This document shows positions 7,759 through 15,185 of a stretch of DNA of 20,748 nt, piece by piece. Numbering within the stretch: position 1 is the stretch's first letter; each line of letters begins with the position of its first letter. The notes below the pieces were generated by a model, which was not told where the DNA came from, did not search any database, and saw only the letters and a list, made by a program, of their open reading frames with translations. Location: positions 1-20,748 of the forward strand of contig CAMCWS010000129.1 of assembly GCA_945882755.1 (NCBI GenBank). The letters are read 5' to 3'. Position numbers and translations under genes: made by a program. This DNA is from Bordetella parapertussis (GTDB taxonomy: Bacteria; Pseudomonadota; Gammaproteobacteria; Burkholderiales; Burkholderiaceae_C).

Positions 7759-8112
7759 TCATTGGGCCAACTTCAAACCATTGATTTTCATCAACAGATA
7801 GATGTGTTGAAGTTCAGCTTTTTCACAGTCGGGTGCCCCCACCCAACGCGCCAAGGCAGAAGCTGGAATGTGAGTTCGCTTTCCCTCTAAGTCAACTTCC
7901 ACACGGAAATAGCAGGGTTCCAATTCATGAAAAGCAATGACCGTACCCCAGCGCCCAATATGCCAAGGCTTACGGATCACAACCACTTGATCGCCAGGGC
8001 GGGCAAGCAAATCCAAGTTGTCCTCAAAGGCTTGCTGGATTTCCACACTGGAGGTTTTGGCGCTTGCTTTTGCAAAATTGTTAGCAAATTCAATAAATTG
8101 TTCAGCATTCAT
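7759..8112 (-). CDS. Hypothetical protein, last gene of the otn-trhO operon
   Basis: This 117-residue soluble protein belongs to no family I can name. The N-terminal 35 residues (EQFIEFANNFAKASAKTSSVEI) look helical. The centre, RPGDQVVVIRKPWHIGRWGTVI followed by FRVEVDLEGKRTHIPASAL, has the spacing of a small KOW/SH3-like barrel (GDxVxV ... GxxGxV ... strand), but this is only pattern resemblance. The start ATG is 3 nt after the trhO stop and the trhO end carries GAGGT right against it, so the gene is clearly cotranscribed and probably coupled. It is convergent with the small membrane protein gene at 7724, with no terminator visible in the 34-bp gap. Confidence 0.8.
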   Translation of the reverse strand: MNAEQFIEFANNFAKASAKTSSVEIQQAFEDNLDLLARPGDQVVVIRKPWHIGRWGTVIAFHELEPCYFRVEVDLEGKRTHIPASALARWVGAPDCEKAELQHIYLLMKINGLKLAQ

Positions 8113-8115
8113 ACC

Positions 8116-8898
8116 TCAATGATCGGCTTGAGGTGGTATTTTCTTGAGTGTCTCTTTATGCAAAGGTGATAAATCTGGGTTCACCCCTCGGCGCTCATCA
8201 AACACAAAGCAGTTGCCGCTGTAATGGGCGCTGCCCACCTCTTCAAAGTATTTGAGAATGCCGCCTTCTAACTGGTAGACCGTCTCCAAACCCTGTTCCC
8301 GTAAGTAAATCGCCGCTTTTTCGCAGCGTATGCCGCCGGTGCAAAAGCTCACCACGGTTTTACCCTGCAAGTTGTCCAAGTGCTGGTTGGCAGCGGCGGG
8401 AAACTCGCTGAACTTCTCGATGCGCCAGTCCACTGCTCCCACAAAACTGCCTTCGTCCACCTCGAAAGCATTGCGGGTGTCCAGCGTCACCACTGGGCGG
8501 CCTTGGTCATCATGGCCATCGTCCAGCCAGCGCTTCAAGGTGGCTGCTGCCACCGCTGGGGCACGGCCGGTTTGCGGCTGAATTGCGGGGTGATTCATGC
8601 GGATGATTTCATTTTTCACCTTCACCAGCAGTTTGCGAAAGGGTTGGGTGGCCGACCAGCTTTCTTTCGGTGTGACGCTGGCTAAGCGGGGGTCTTGCTG
8701 CAACCAAGACACAAAGTCCCGCACCGCTTGAGCAGGACCCGCCAAAAACAGGTTGATGCCTTCCTCGGCGATCAACACTGTGCCTTTCAGGGAATGTGCG
8801 CTGGCTTGTGCATGGCAAGCCTCGCGCAAAGCCGCTGTGTCGCTGATTTCAGTGAACAGGTAGGCCGAAATATTTAAGACGGGTAGCGCAGGGTTCAC
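8116..8898 (-). CDS. trhO: tRNA uridine(34) hydroxylase TrhO (rhodanese-domain, YceA family)
   Basis: TrhO makes 5-hydroxyuridine at the wobble position of certain tRNAs using oxygen. The protein has the N-terminal acylphosphatase-like half (LNISAYLF..., [16 protein letters not shown]) and a C-terminal rhodanese domain with [20 protein letters not shown] and the active loop [12 protein letters not shown] (Cys186), then [17 protein letters not shown] choose the GTG at 8898: its last bases overlap the otnI stop (GTGA) and GAGG lies 5 nt before it. A TTG at 8913 is possible but adds five non-family residues. The length of 260 residues is normal for short proteobacterial versions. It sits inside the otn operon with no evident metabolic link. 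Confidence 0.93.
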   Translation of the reverse strand: MNPALPVLNISAYLFTEISDTAALREACHAQASAHSLKGTVLIAEEGINLFLAGPAQAVRDFVSWLQQDPRLASVTPKESWSATQPFRKLLVKVKNEIIRMNHPAIQPQTGRAPAVAAATLKRWLDDGHDDQGRPVVTLDTRNAFEVDEGSFVGAVDWRIEKFSEFPAAANQHLDNLQGKTVVSFCTGGIRCEKAAIYLREQGLETVYQLEGGILKYFEEVGSAHYSGNCFVFDERRGVNPDLSPLHKETLKKIPPQADH

Positions 8899-9776
8899 CG
8901 CTTCCTCATCCAACCCAAGCCTGCCGAGGTGCCTGATGCACCCAGTGCGGGGCGGTATTCACAGCCCACCCAGCCTTGCCAATGGTTGGCTGCGATGACT
9001 TCTTCCATCACTTTGAACACAGTGTCGTAGTGCAATTCACCGGTATCGGGTTCGTGGCGCTGGGGCACACCTGCGATTTGGAAATGCCCCACTTGGCCCG
9101 TGGGCAGGTAGTGGCGGATTTTTTTCTCCACATCGCCTTCAACGATTTGGCAGTGGTAAAGATCGAACTGCACCTTCAGGTTGGGCATGCCCACCTCTTT
9201 GACGATCGCGTGGGCGTCGTCTTGGCGGTTCAAAAAGAAATGCGGGATGTCGCGGGTGTTGATGGGTTCAATCAGCACATCGCGCCCTGCGCTGGCAGCC
9301 TGCTCGCAGGCCCAACGCAGGTTGCTGATGTAGGTATCGCGCAAAAGGCCAGGGGTTCGGGCATAGATGCTGCTGGTGCTCAGTTCTGGCGGCAATGCAC
9401 TTGCCACCCGTAACTCTGGGGGAACCAAACCGGCCATCACATGGATGCGTGGGCAGTTCATGACCTCGGCATATTCCAAAGCGGTTAAAAAACCGCTGCG
9501 AAACTCGGCCTCATGACCTGGCAAGCAGGTGGTGCCCCGCACCCCTTGTTCCCAAGCGTGTGACATGCTGGCGCGGTCGCTGCCGCCGGGCGGGGCGTTA
9601 AACAGCACTTGTTGCAAGCCGTTGTCCTTCAGTGCCTTGGCTAAATCGTGCGATCCAAATTCGTAGGGAAACAAATACTCGACGCCTTTGAAACCATCGT
9701 GAGCGGCTGCCGCAAAGCGTTCGAGAAAAGCAACATCGTTATACAAAAAAGACAGGTTGGCAGCAAAGTGCAGCAT
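8895..9776 (-). CDS. otnI: 2-oxo-tetronate isomerase OtnI (hydroxypyruvate isomerase family)
   Basis: This TIM-barrel sugar-isomerase-like protein is predicted to convert 2-oxo-tetronate to 3-oxo-tetronate. The N-terminus [21 protein letters not shown] is classic for the family. Metal and catalytic residues visible are Glu170 ([15 protein letters not shown]), Asp205 (VQFDLYHCQ), His231/Gln233 ([17 protein letters not shown]) and Glu273 (GCEYRP). At 293 residues it is some 30 longer than the usual 260: extra residues lie after FNAPPG (about 65-80) and after VPPELR (about 122-142). ATG 9776 has GGAG a few nt upstream, and a longer in-frame extension to 9860 overlaps otnC and is not family-like. 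Assignment to OtnI rather than Hyi comes from its place beside otnK and otnC. Confidence 0.9.
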   Translation of the reverse strand: MLHFAANLSFLYNDVAFLERFAAAAHDGFKGVEYLFPYEFGSHDLAKALKDNGLQQVLFNAPPGGSDRASMSHAWEQGVRGTTCLPGHEAEFRSGFLTALEYAEVMNCPRIHVMAGLVPPELRVASALPPELSTSSIYARTPGLLRDTYISNLRWACEQAASAGRDVLIEPINTRDIPHFFLNRQDDAHAIVKEVGMPNLKVQFDLYHCQIVEGDVEKKIRHYLPTGQVGHFQIAGVPQRHEPDTGELHYDTVFKVMEEVIAANHWQGWVGCEYRPALGASGTSAGLGWMRKR

Positions 9777-9790
9777 GGGGGCTCCGAGGG

Positions 9791-10477
9791 TTACCAGTGG
9801 GCGCCAAAGGTTTGGCGTAATTCGTCTATCTGCGCGTTGCTCAAAGCGAAAGCAGGGCACAGCAGCTGCAAGCGGGCAGTTTCTTCTAATTCTTCCAGTG
9901 TGGCCATGGCTTGCGCTGGTGTGTCGTGCCAGACATTGGGCCCCAGCCGCGAGAGCATGACTGAGTGCAGGGGCAGGTCTTGCTCTGCATAGCGATGTAT
10001 GGTGCTGGCCACCACTTTGGCAACTTCGGGGTCGCCGGGGCGGTGGTAGTCGACCAAGGGCACATGACCTACCTTCATCACAAAATAGGGTGTGATGGGC
10101 GGCAGCAACTCTGCGCCAAGCGGCGAGGGTAAGGGCTTATCGCGTAGGCTTAAAGCCACCAAGTGCGTGCTGTGGGTGTGGATGACGCAACGGGTAAGGG
10201 GCGATAAACCTTGCGCCGCAACGTAAATGGCTTGGTGCAGCGACAAGGTTTTGCTAGCCCGCTGGCCACTGCGTTGGGTGCCATTAGCGTCCACAAAAGC
10301 AAGTTCTTCAGGTTGTAAAAAACCCAAGCAAGCGTCGGTGGGTGTGATGAGAAATCCATCGTCCAAGCGAACGCTGATATTGCCTGCGCTGGCATGCACA
10401 TAGCCCCGCGCAAACAGGCTGGCGCCAATGCGGCAGATTTCTTCGCGAACAGCAGCGTTATCTGTAGAGAAGTTCAT
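9791..10477 (-). CDS. otnC: 3-oxo-tetronate 4-phosphate decarboxylase OtnC (class II aldolase/adducin family)
   Basis: The predicted role is cleavage and decarboxylation of 3-oxo-tetronate 4-phosphate to dihydroxyacetone phosphate. The 228-residue protein has the class II aldolase layout: [14 protein letters not shown] (about 26-38), [13 protein letters not shown], the metal motif [13 protein letters not shown] (His100, His102), [17 protein letters not shown] and [11 protein letters not shown]. Two canonical positions differ. The Glu normally found in the PS[SK]E block is replaced (SKTLSLH), and the third zinc His of the usual NHG motif is Leu (SRLGPNVW). This may define a subgroup, so the exact activity is less sure. 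ATG 10477 follows the otnK stop by 8 nt; a longer in-frame start at 10675 lies inside otnK. Confidence 0.88.
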   Translation of the reverse strand: MNFSTDNAAVREEICRIGASLFARGYVHASAGNISVRLDDGFLITPTDACLGFLQPEELAFVDANGTQRSGQRASKTLSLHQAIYVAAQGLSPLTRCVIHTHSTHLVALSLRDKPLPSPLGAELLPPITPYFVMKVGHVPLVDYHRPGDPEVAKVVASTIHRYAEQDLPLHSVMLSRLGPNVWHDTPAQAMATLEELEETARLQLLCPAFALSNAQIDELRQTFGAHW

Positions 10478-10485
10478 GGCTGCAA

Positions 10486-11790
10486 TTAAAGCACTGGGCC
10501 GTGCAAGTTTTGAAAGGCCTTGGTGAAAAAGTCCGAGGTGCCAAAGTTGCCAGACTTTAAAGTCAGGTGCAAACCCGAGGCTGGGGCCGAGGGGCTGTGG
10601 GCGTGGCACCAAGGCACCCCTGGGTCGATTTGCGAACCGATGTGCATTTGGGTCACCTGCAAAGCCTGCACGCAAGCCCCCGAGGTTTCACCACCTGCCA
10701 CCACCATTTGACCCACACCCATCGCCACCAAGCCTTGGGCAATGTGCGCCAAGACCTGCTCCATGAGTTCGCCAGCCTGAGCTTGGCCGAGTTGGGCTTG
10801 AACCGCCTTTACTTGCTGTGCATCAGCAGTGGAATACACCAACACCGGCCCGATCGGCAGATGTTTTGCAGCCCATTGCAATACGGGTGCGGCAAGTTCG
10901 GCCACGGAGGTATGGGTGGCCCACTTCAAAGGATCGATTTGCCAAGCTTGATGGGGGTGGTGTTGCAAGAAATGCGCAACCTGCCCTTGGGTAGCCAAGG
11001 AACAACTGCCGCTGACAATGGCTTTCAAACCCATCGCAGGGGGCAGTTGCGCACTTGCGGCAGAAGGGGCGATGCCCCAGTTGGCGGGCAAAGCGATGGC
11101 CACACCCGAACCTGCCGTAAGCAAACGCATGTCTTTCAGCGCGGGCCCAAGCTTGTATAAATCGTCATTCGACAGTGCATCCACCACCGCGATGGATACG
11201 CCTTGGTCTTGTAATTCAGCAACACGTGCGGTGACAGCAGCAGCACCCAGTGCTACGGTCTTAAAGTCAATCAAACCCACTTTGCGTTTGCACTGCGCTT
11301 GCAACACATTCACCAAATTGGCGTCGCGCATGGGGGTGAGAGGGTGGTTTTTCATGCCACTGTCGCTCAGCAACACGTCGCCCACAAACAAATGGCCTTT
11401 GAACACCGTGCGTTGGTTGTCGGGGAAAGCAGGGGTGGCGATGGTGAACGGGCAGTTCAGTGCGTCCATCAGCGCCTCGGTAACGGGGCCAATATTGCCG
11501 CGAACATCGCCGCTGTACCAGCTGTCAAAAGTCGAGCAGTATTTGAAATACACCTGCTGAACATGCTGAGCTTGCAACCATGCCAAAGCTTCAAGCGACT
11601 GCTTCACAGCATCAGCGGGGGCAATGGTGCGGGATTTCAGCGCTACCACCACTGCATGGCAATCGGCGGGCAGGGCCTGGGTGGGAACACCAATGGTCTG
11701 CACCACCCGCATACCTGCACGAACCAAGTTATTGGCTAAATCGGTGGCACCTGTGAAATCGTCGGCAATGCAACCCAGCAGCAAGCTCAT
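10486..11790 (-). CDS. otnK: 3-oxo-tetronate kinase OtnK (DUF1537 four-carbon acid sugar kinase)
   Basis: This ATP-dependent kinase phosphorylates oxo-tetronates derived from threonate or erythronate. The N-terminus MSLLLGCIADDFTGATDLAN is the family hallmark (substrate side), followed by YFKYCSTFDS, GNIGPVTEALM and ATPAFPDNQRTVFKGHLFV. The C-terminal nucleotide domain shows IVSGSCSLATQGQ, VVAGGETSGAC and LTLKSGNFGTSDFF. The family motif I remember as FDSTxxGNIGP here reads FDS-WYSGDVR-GNIGP, about four extra residues near the substrate site. It is the first gene of a tight minus-strand operon (otnK, otnC, otnI, trhO, hypothetical). The start has no Shine-Dalgarno; a short open frame ends 3 nt before it. 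Confidence 0.93.
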   Translation of the reverse strand: MSLLLGCIADDFTGATDLANNLVRAGMRVVQTIGVPTQALPADCHAVVVALKSRTIAPADAVKQSLEALAWLQAQHVQQVYFKYCSTFDSWYSGDVRGNIGPVTEALMDALNCPFTIATPAFPDNQRTVFKGHLFVGDVLLSDSGMKNHPLTPMRDANLVNVLQAQCKRKVGLIDFKTVALGAAAVTARVAELQDQGVSIAVVDALSNDDLYKLGPALKDMRLLTAGSGVAIALPANWGIAPSAASAQLPPAMGLKAIVSGSCSLATQGQVAHFLQHHPHQAWQIDPLKWATHTSVAELAAPVLQWAAKHLPIGPVLVYSTADAQQVKAVQAQLGQAQAGELMEQVLAHIAQGLVAMGVGQMVVAGGETSGACVQALQVTQMHIGSQIDPGVPWCHAHSPSAPASGLHLTLKSGNFGTSDFFTKAFQNLHGPVL

Positions 11791-12057
11791 GGCTTAGCCA
11801 TGCGTTTGATTCTTGGGAAACGATTGGCTGGCTTGGCGCAAAGTGTGTGCATCGGTGGTGGCCTGGGTGAAGTGAGACTCGTCAAGCATACCGAAAGACA
11901 TTTGGACGCTTAAACCCTTGGGGTGAACCTCTGCTGACTTTGCGCTCATATGTCTATCAACAGGGTTTTGTCTTTGCTGTCCTACCAGTCCAAACGCTAA
12001 TGGGCGCCACATCAGCTTGAACCAAGGGTGCTAAAATTAGCAAATTTAAAGAATTTT
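11791..12057. promoter_or_regulatory. Divergent gap between otnK and the DUF945 gene
   Basis: This 267-bp gap must contain the promoters of the otn operon (minus) and of the DUF945 gene (plus). I see TAAAAT at about 12030-12035, which could be a -10 for the plus gene, but no properly spaced -35. A minus-strand frame of 72 codons (12012-11794) stops 3 nt before the otnK ATG; it resembles no family I know and has no ribosome site. No dehydrogenase or regulator for the acid-sugar pathway is present here. Confidence 0.4.
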
Positions 12058-13461
12058 ATGAACATCAGCAAAAAAACAATTTTGGTTTCCACTGGCGCCT
12101 TCATTTTTGTGCTGGCATTGTGGTTGGGATTGAGTTTTTATTCTGTCGGCAGGGTTGCCAGCGCAATCAACCAGATGGTGAGCCAACCCGATCCTAAGTC
12201 GTCCATCCGGTTTAAAAACCTGCAGCACCAAACTGGGTTTTTATCCGCCAAAGGTGACGTATGGGTTAGCCTTGCCGATAAATTCAGCGAAGACGGTCTA
12301 AGCGACACACAGCCTGTTTGGTTGCAAGTTCAGTACGACGTATCTCATTTAATACTCCCTACATCATTGGCTCGTTTTGAATGGCGGTTACAGCCCCTGC
12401 CCGAGGACAAGGCCAAATTTGAAGAAATTTTCCCCAAAGACTTTGCCTTGACAGGCCAAGGCGCAGTCGGTTTAGGGGGAAGCTACAGAAGCACTTTGAA
12501 GTTACCCGCATTCGAAATTGCGCAATCAGGGGTGTTACTGAATGTGGCGGCGACGGAAGGATTTTTCAAACTGTCTGACAATCAATTCCAGTTCGACTGG
12601 GCTACCAACAAGCTGAATTACCGCGGTGCGGGTCAAGCTTTGCAAGTAGATTTATTGAATATCAGCATGGATATCAGCAACACGCAAAAAGGCCTTGGTA
12701 CCAGCAGCATTTCCATGCAAAAACTCAGTACATCATCGGCAACCGTCGAGGGTTTGAAAATTGCTGCTGAGTCAACCATCAGTCAAGAAAAACTTGATGT
12801 TCGCCTGACCCAATCCCTTGAACGTGCAACCTTCATGAACCAAACGCTCAGCAATGTACAGGCTGAGTGGATAGTTGCGGGCTTGCATGAACAAAGCTCT
12901 GAAAAGTTGATACAACTGATGGACTTAAGCCAAGGTTTCAAAAACATGACGGCTGAAGAAGACAAATCTATGCGTGAAGCTGTGAAGGTACTCCTGCTCA
13001 AAGGTGGCAAAGTAGGTTTGTCAAAGTTGACTGCGCAGTCTGGCAGTGGCAGCTTACAAGGCCAGTTGATGCTTGAGCTCGAACCTGCAACAGGCGAAAA
13101 AATCCTTCTAGACAAGAGCTTAAAGCTCAATGGAGAGATCAAAACCACGGGCCAACTGCTCACGGCAGATCAGGAGGAAATGTTTGTTAAATGGGGCGTG
13201 GCAGTCAAAACTGCTGATGGCTTACAGGCCACCGTCAACATGACCCAAGGTAAGCTCAAATTCAACGGAAAAGAAAATGAAGCAACTGACTTGCAGGCTG
13301 AGCTTAGCAAAGAGCAAGGTCTTTTGGACGCTTTTCTGAGTGGTTCGGCCCAGATAAACAAAGACTCGTTGCAACTCTTGCCTGAACTGGCCGAGGTTGA
13401 AGAGCCAATCGAACCTGCACCAGCACCAGCACCTGCGCCAACGGTTAAAGAACAAGACTGA
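12058..13461 (+). CDS. DUF945 (YdgA-like) membrane-anchored periplasmic protein
   Basis: This 467-residue protein has a short basic N-terminus and one hydrophobic segment (MNISKKTILVSTGAFIFVLA, residues 1-24) acting as signal anchor, with the rest predicted periplasmic. The body has the strand-rich, repetitive look of E. coli YdgA/DUF945: an N-terminal VASAINQMV helix, then FKNLQHQTGFLSAKGDVWVSL, long beta segments, and a conserved-type end (KWGVAVKTADGLQATVNMTQGKLKFNG). The C-terminus is a Pro-Ala run (EPAPAPAPAP). Function is unknown in the family. I use ATG 12058; a GTG at 12028 would only add a hydrophilic extension before the anchor. It stands alone and ends just before the convergent SRP RNA gene. 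Confidence 0.85.
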   Translation: MNISKKTILVSTGAFIFVLALWLGLSFYSVGRVASAINQMVSQPDPKSSIRFKNLQHQTGFLSAKGDVWVSLADKFSEDGLSDTQPVWLQVQYDVSHLILPTSLARFEWRLQPLPEDKAKFEEIFPKDFALTGQGAVGLGGSYRSTLKLPAFEIAQSGVLLNVAATEGFFKLSDNQFQFDWATNKLNYRGAGQALQVDLLNISMDISNTQKGLGTSSISMQKLSTSSATVEGLKIAAESTISQEKLDVRLTQSLERATFMNQTLSNVQAEWIVAGLHEQSSEKLIQLMDLSQGFKNMTAEEDKSMREAVKVLLLKGGKVGLSKLTAQSGSGSLQGQLMLELEPATGEKILLDKSLKLNGEIKTTGQLLTADQEEMFVKWGVAVKTADGLQATVNMTQGKLKFNGKENEATDLQAELSKEQGLLDAFLSGSAQINKDSLQLLPELAEVEEPIEPAPAPAPAPTVKEQD

Positions 13462-13477
13462 TAGGAACACATAAAGT

Positions 13478-13565
13478 TGACGAGCCTTGACCCCAGCACT
13501 GGCTCCACAGTTAGGGCTGCTTGGTTCCCCACCTGACCCGGTTGGCACGTCATTTCTTGCGCTTA
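13478..13565 (-). ncRNA. ffs: Signal recognition particle 4.5S RNA (small bacterial type)
   Basis: The minus strand at 13539-13514 reads GGGTCAGG-TGG-GGAA-CCA-AGCAGCCC. This is the universal SRP domain IV core: GUCAGG and AGCAGCC form the internal loop that binds Ffh, and the GGAA tetraloop docks the receptor FtsY. The tetraloop-closing stem here is UGG/CCA where E. coli has UCC/GGA, so pairing is conserved although the bases differ, which argues for a functional RNA. Flanking segments (TGAC near 13550 with GTCA near 13488) can extend the hairpin. Both ends are estimates, since I could not identify the promoter or processing sites. The gene faces the DUF945 gene across less than 20 bp. It pairs with Ffh for cotranslational membrane targeting. 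Confidence 0.9.
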
Positions 13566-13566
13566 G

Positions 13567-13592
13567 GTGATACACCCAAGTGACACACCCAA
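13567..13592. repeat. Two tandem copies of a 13-bp repeat beside ffs
   Basis: GTGATACACCCAA (13567-13579) is followed at once by GTGACACACCCAA (13580-13592), differing at one base. On the ffs strand this lies immediately upstream of, or at, the 5' end of the RNA. It could be a paired regulator site or part of the leader; the sequence alone does not decide. Confidence 0.6.
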
Positions 13593-13833
13593 ACTATATC
13601 AAACTTACTGTCAAAGGCATCCCTCGACTGAGTCGAGTCGACAATTACACCCCCCCGTACCCCTTCAATTTCCCGCCAGTCTGACCCCCGCCATACCCTC
13701 ACCCCCCTGTTTTGTAGGATGGTTCCATCCGGCAGGCTTACACACTGTTTTGCTCAAAGGATCCCGTTTGCAGGCATTGCAAGTTGATATCAATTCAACT
13801 AGAGTGTGTTTACTTATGTTTAGGGCTTGAAAA
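13593..13833. other. Non-coding stretch between ffs and the OMP gene
   Basis: This C-rich stretch of about 240 bp has no convincing gene. It holds a 15-bp palindrome CTCGACT-G-AGTCGAG (13623-13637), a minus-strand TTGACA (13614-13609) upstream of ffs without a well-placed -10, and the palindrome GGATGGTTCCATCC (13717-13730). AGGG at 13822-13825 is the ribosome site of the following OMP gene. A plus frame across the region (13567-13830) overlaps the ffs upstream sequence and looks random. Confidence 0.5.
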
Positions 13834-14442
13834 GTGAGACATCTATTTTTAGTGATCAGTCTTTTTCTATGGTTGCCAGCATAGGCAGATGAAACCTATC
13901 CAGAACATCTTTGGTATGTCGGTGGAGGGCTTGGAGCGGCTGACAGCGGTATGTACAAGTACCCTGCTTCAGTAGATACCTACACGGCATATGAAAAATC
14001 AGGCCAAGCTGGAAAGATATTCTTTGGAAAACACATTTCTAAAAATTTCGATGTTGAAGTTTTTTATGCAAATCTTGGTAGCTCTTTTAATCAAGGAAGT
14101 ACTGGGTGGTATGCCACTGTTAAGTCAAACAGTTACGGCGTTGCCGCCAAATATTTTCCCTTTGACGGTGCTTTCAGACCCTATGCCAAATTCGGACTTC
14201 ATAGGTTAACAAGCAAGGACAGTGGTGCTAACAGTGATGGGGAATTTAGTGACTATGTAAAATCTAAATCGACAAATATTTTGTATGGTGTTGGAGCAGA
14301 TTATTCTGTCAACAAAAGCGTTAGAGTTGCGCTGGAATATGAAGTCTATGGCAAGGTAGGCTCAACAGACCCAGACTTGTTCACTGAAACAATACAACTG
14401 AACCCCAAAGTTTTTTACCTCTCTGTTATTTATTCTTACTGA
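13834..14442 (+). pseudogene. Outer-membrane beta-barrel protein with an amber codon in the signal peptide
   Basis: Reading from a GTG at 13834 (AGGG eight nt upstream) gives VRHLFLVISLFLWLPA, then TAG at 13882-13884, then ADETYPEHLWYVGGGLG in the same frame, continuing to a stop at 14442. The first part is a textbook signal peptide, and the amber codon sits at the middle position of the A-x-A signal-peptidase site. The mature part is an OmpA/OMP_b-brl type small barrel: GGGLGAADSG first strand, alternating strands (KIFFGKHISKNFDVEVFYANLG, SYGVAAKYFPF, PYAKFGLHR), ending in the aromatic YLSVIYSY expected for barrel assembly. Translation could restart at ATG 13951 but would lack the export signal. 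Most likely a recent pseudogene or a sequencing error; readthrough is possible but not indicated. Confidence 0.8.
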
Positions 14443-14617
14443 TCATAAATTTCTTGCCGGCCTGAACCCGACCGTACTACCCCTATCCGCCTTTTAAGGC
14501 TGCTTCCTTTTGGACGGCCTTACTCTCTGATTTGCTCATTAAACTAGCAGCAATAGGGTTTCTGAGTTAGCTAAGCGTTCTCAGGGACAGGTTGACCCAC
14601 TGCTCTGGCATCAGACA
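14443..14617. other. Short gap after the OMP pseudogene
   Basis: No gene is seen. It has a small palindrome GCCTTTTAAGGC (about 14490-14501) and a weak CTGAG...CTCAG inverted repeat, neither followed by a T-run, so no terminator is called. Confidence 0.3.
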
Positions 14618-14953
14618 CTAATGCAACTTCTCTTTTCGATCACTTCTGTTTTGGCTTATATTGATTTGTTCAGGCAGATCAGTTGCCAATTGTCCGTCCA
14701 ATAGTTGCCCCTTGATAGGTCTGAGGTAGAAGTCAGGGACAGCGCCTCTTTTCTGTCGATATGTCCTTCGACCTTTCGTATAAGTCAGAAGGTGAGAACC
14801 TTCAACCATCCAGATAAATTGACCGATCTCATCTGGGATGATGTACTGGTTTGGATGTTTGCGTAAAACTTTGACGATGCTTCCAATGTTGGACGGGTTG
14901 TGAGCCTTGATTGCGATAGCAAGGTCACCGGCACTACAATTGAGTTTCTCCAT
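14618..14953 (-). CDS. Conserved hypothetical protein, about 111 residues
   Basis: The protein starts MEKLNCSAGDLAIAIKAHNP and contains NIGSIVKVLR, a central W (IGQFIWMVEG) and GAVPDFYLRPIKG. This pattern (NxxNIGxIVxV ... W.VE ... VPDxxLRPI) resembles small hypothetical proteins common in Burkholderiales phage-like and accessory regions; I know no function. ATG 14953 has AGGAA about 6 nt upstream, supporting a real gene. The C-terminal 30 residues are hydrophilic. It stands alone, opposite to its neighbours, between a broken OMP gene and the giant repeat gene. Confidence 0.75.
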   Translation of the reverse strand: MEKLNCSAGDLAIAIKAHNPSNIGSIVKVLRKHPNQYIIPDEIGQFIWMVEGSHLLTYTKGRRTYRQKRGAVPDFYLRPIKGQLLDGQLATDLPEQINISQNRSDRKEKLH

Positions 14954-15025
14954 CTAACTTTCCTGTTTAGCCGTGTTTGACGATGTGTCGGGGTCAGTAA
15001 TCTGGGACAAATCCCCCAGTCAGTT

Positions 15026-15181
15026 ATGGCTGACCAGAACATGAAAAAAGCCCTCATCAAGAGGGCTGTTGCCCGCTTAGTTGCCGAAATGGCCTCATCC
15101 AGTGCTTACTGTGACCACCTTGCCTGGGTAGGCAGGTTGACATGGGCATCGAAAATCGTAAGTTTATTATTTAATAATTAA
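15026..15181 (+). CDS. Possible small ORF, 51 residues (doubtful)
   Basis: The frame begins MADQNMKKALIKRAVARLVA and ends in FNN; it is basic and helix-prone. It lacks a ribosome site and overlaps a hairpin that looks like a minus-strand terminator, so it may well not be translated. No family is recognised. Confidence 0.2.
   Translation: MADQNMKKALIKRAVARLVAEMASSSAYCDHLAWVGRLTWASKIVSLLFNN
15044..15067 (-). terminator. Intrinsic terminator read on the minus strand
   Basis: On the minus strand a perfect 7-bp stem AGCCCTC-TTGAT-GAGGGCT (15067-15049) is followed by five to six T (15049-15044). It would stop leftward transcripts before the small gene at 14953, yet no leftward gene is visible to its right, so it may be left over from a lost gene. 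Confidence 0.6.
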
Positions 15182-15185
15182 ATAA
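15167..15185. repeat. Perfect 19-bp AT palindrome upstream of the giant gene
   Basis: TTATTTAAT-A-ATTAAATAA has two perfect 9-bp arms around one central base. It sits in AT-rich DNA about 380 bp before the giant gene. It may be a regulator site (for example for an H-NS or MarR-like protein) or simply low-complexity sequence. Confidence 0.5.

Noticed and set aside
11794..12012. 72-codon minus frame ending 3 nt before otnK, possible coupled leader gene
   Set aside because: No ribosome site, no recognisable family, random-looking composition; kept only as a note in the gap entry.
13170..13575. Minus frames of 117-127 codons over the end of DUF945 and ffs
   Set aside because: They are antisense to the DUF945 gene and run through the SRP RNA; composition is that of antisense shadows.
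13609..13614. Minus-strand TTGACA as the ffs -35 box
   Set aside because: The only good -10-like hexamer (TATAGT at 13598-13593) is 10 nt away instead of about 17, so no promoter was called.
13567..13830. 87-codon plus frame just before the OMP gene
   Set aside because: It overlaps the ffs upstream repeats and palindrome, is Pro/Ser-rich from C-rich non-coding DNA, and has no ribosome site.
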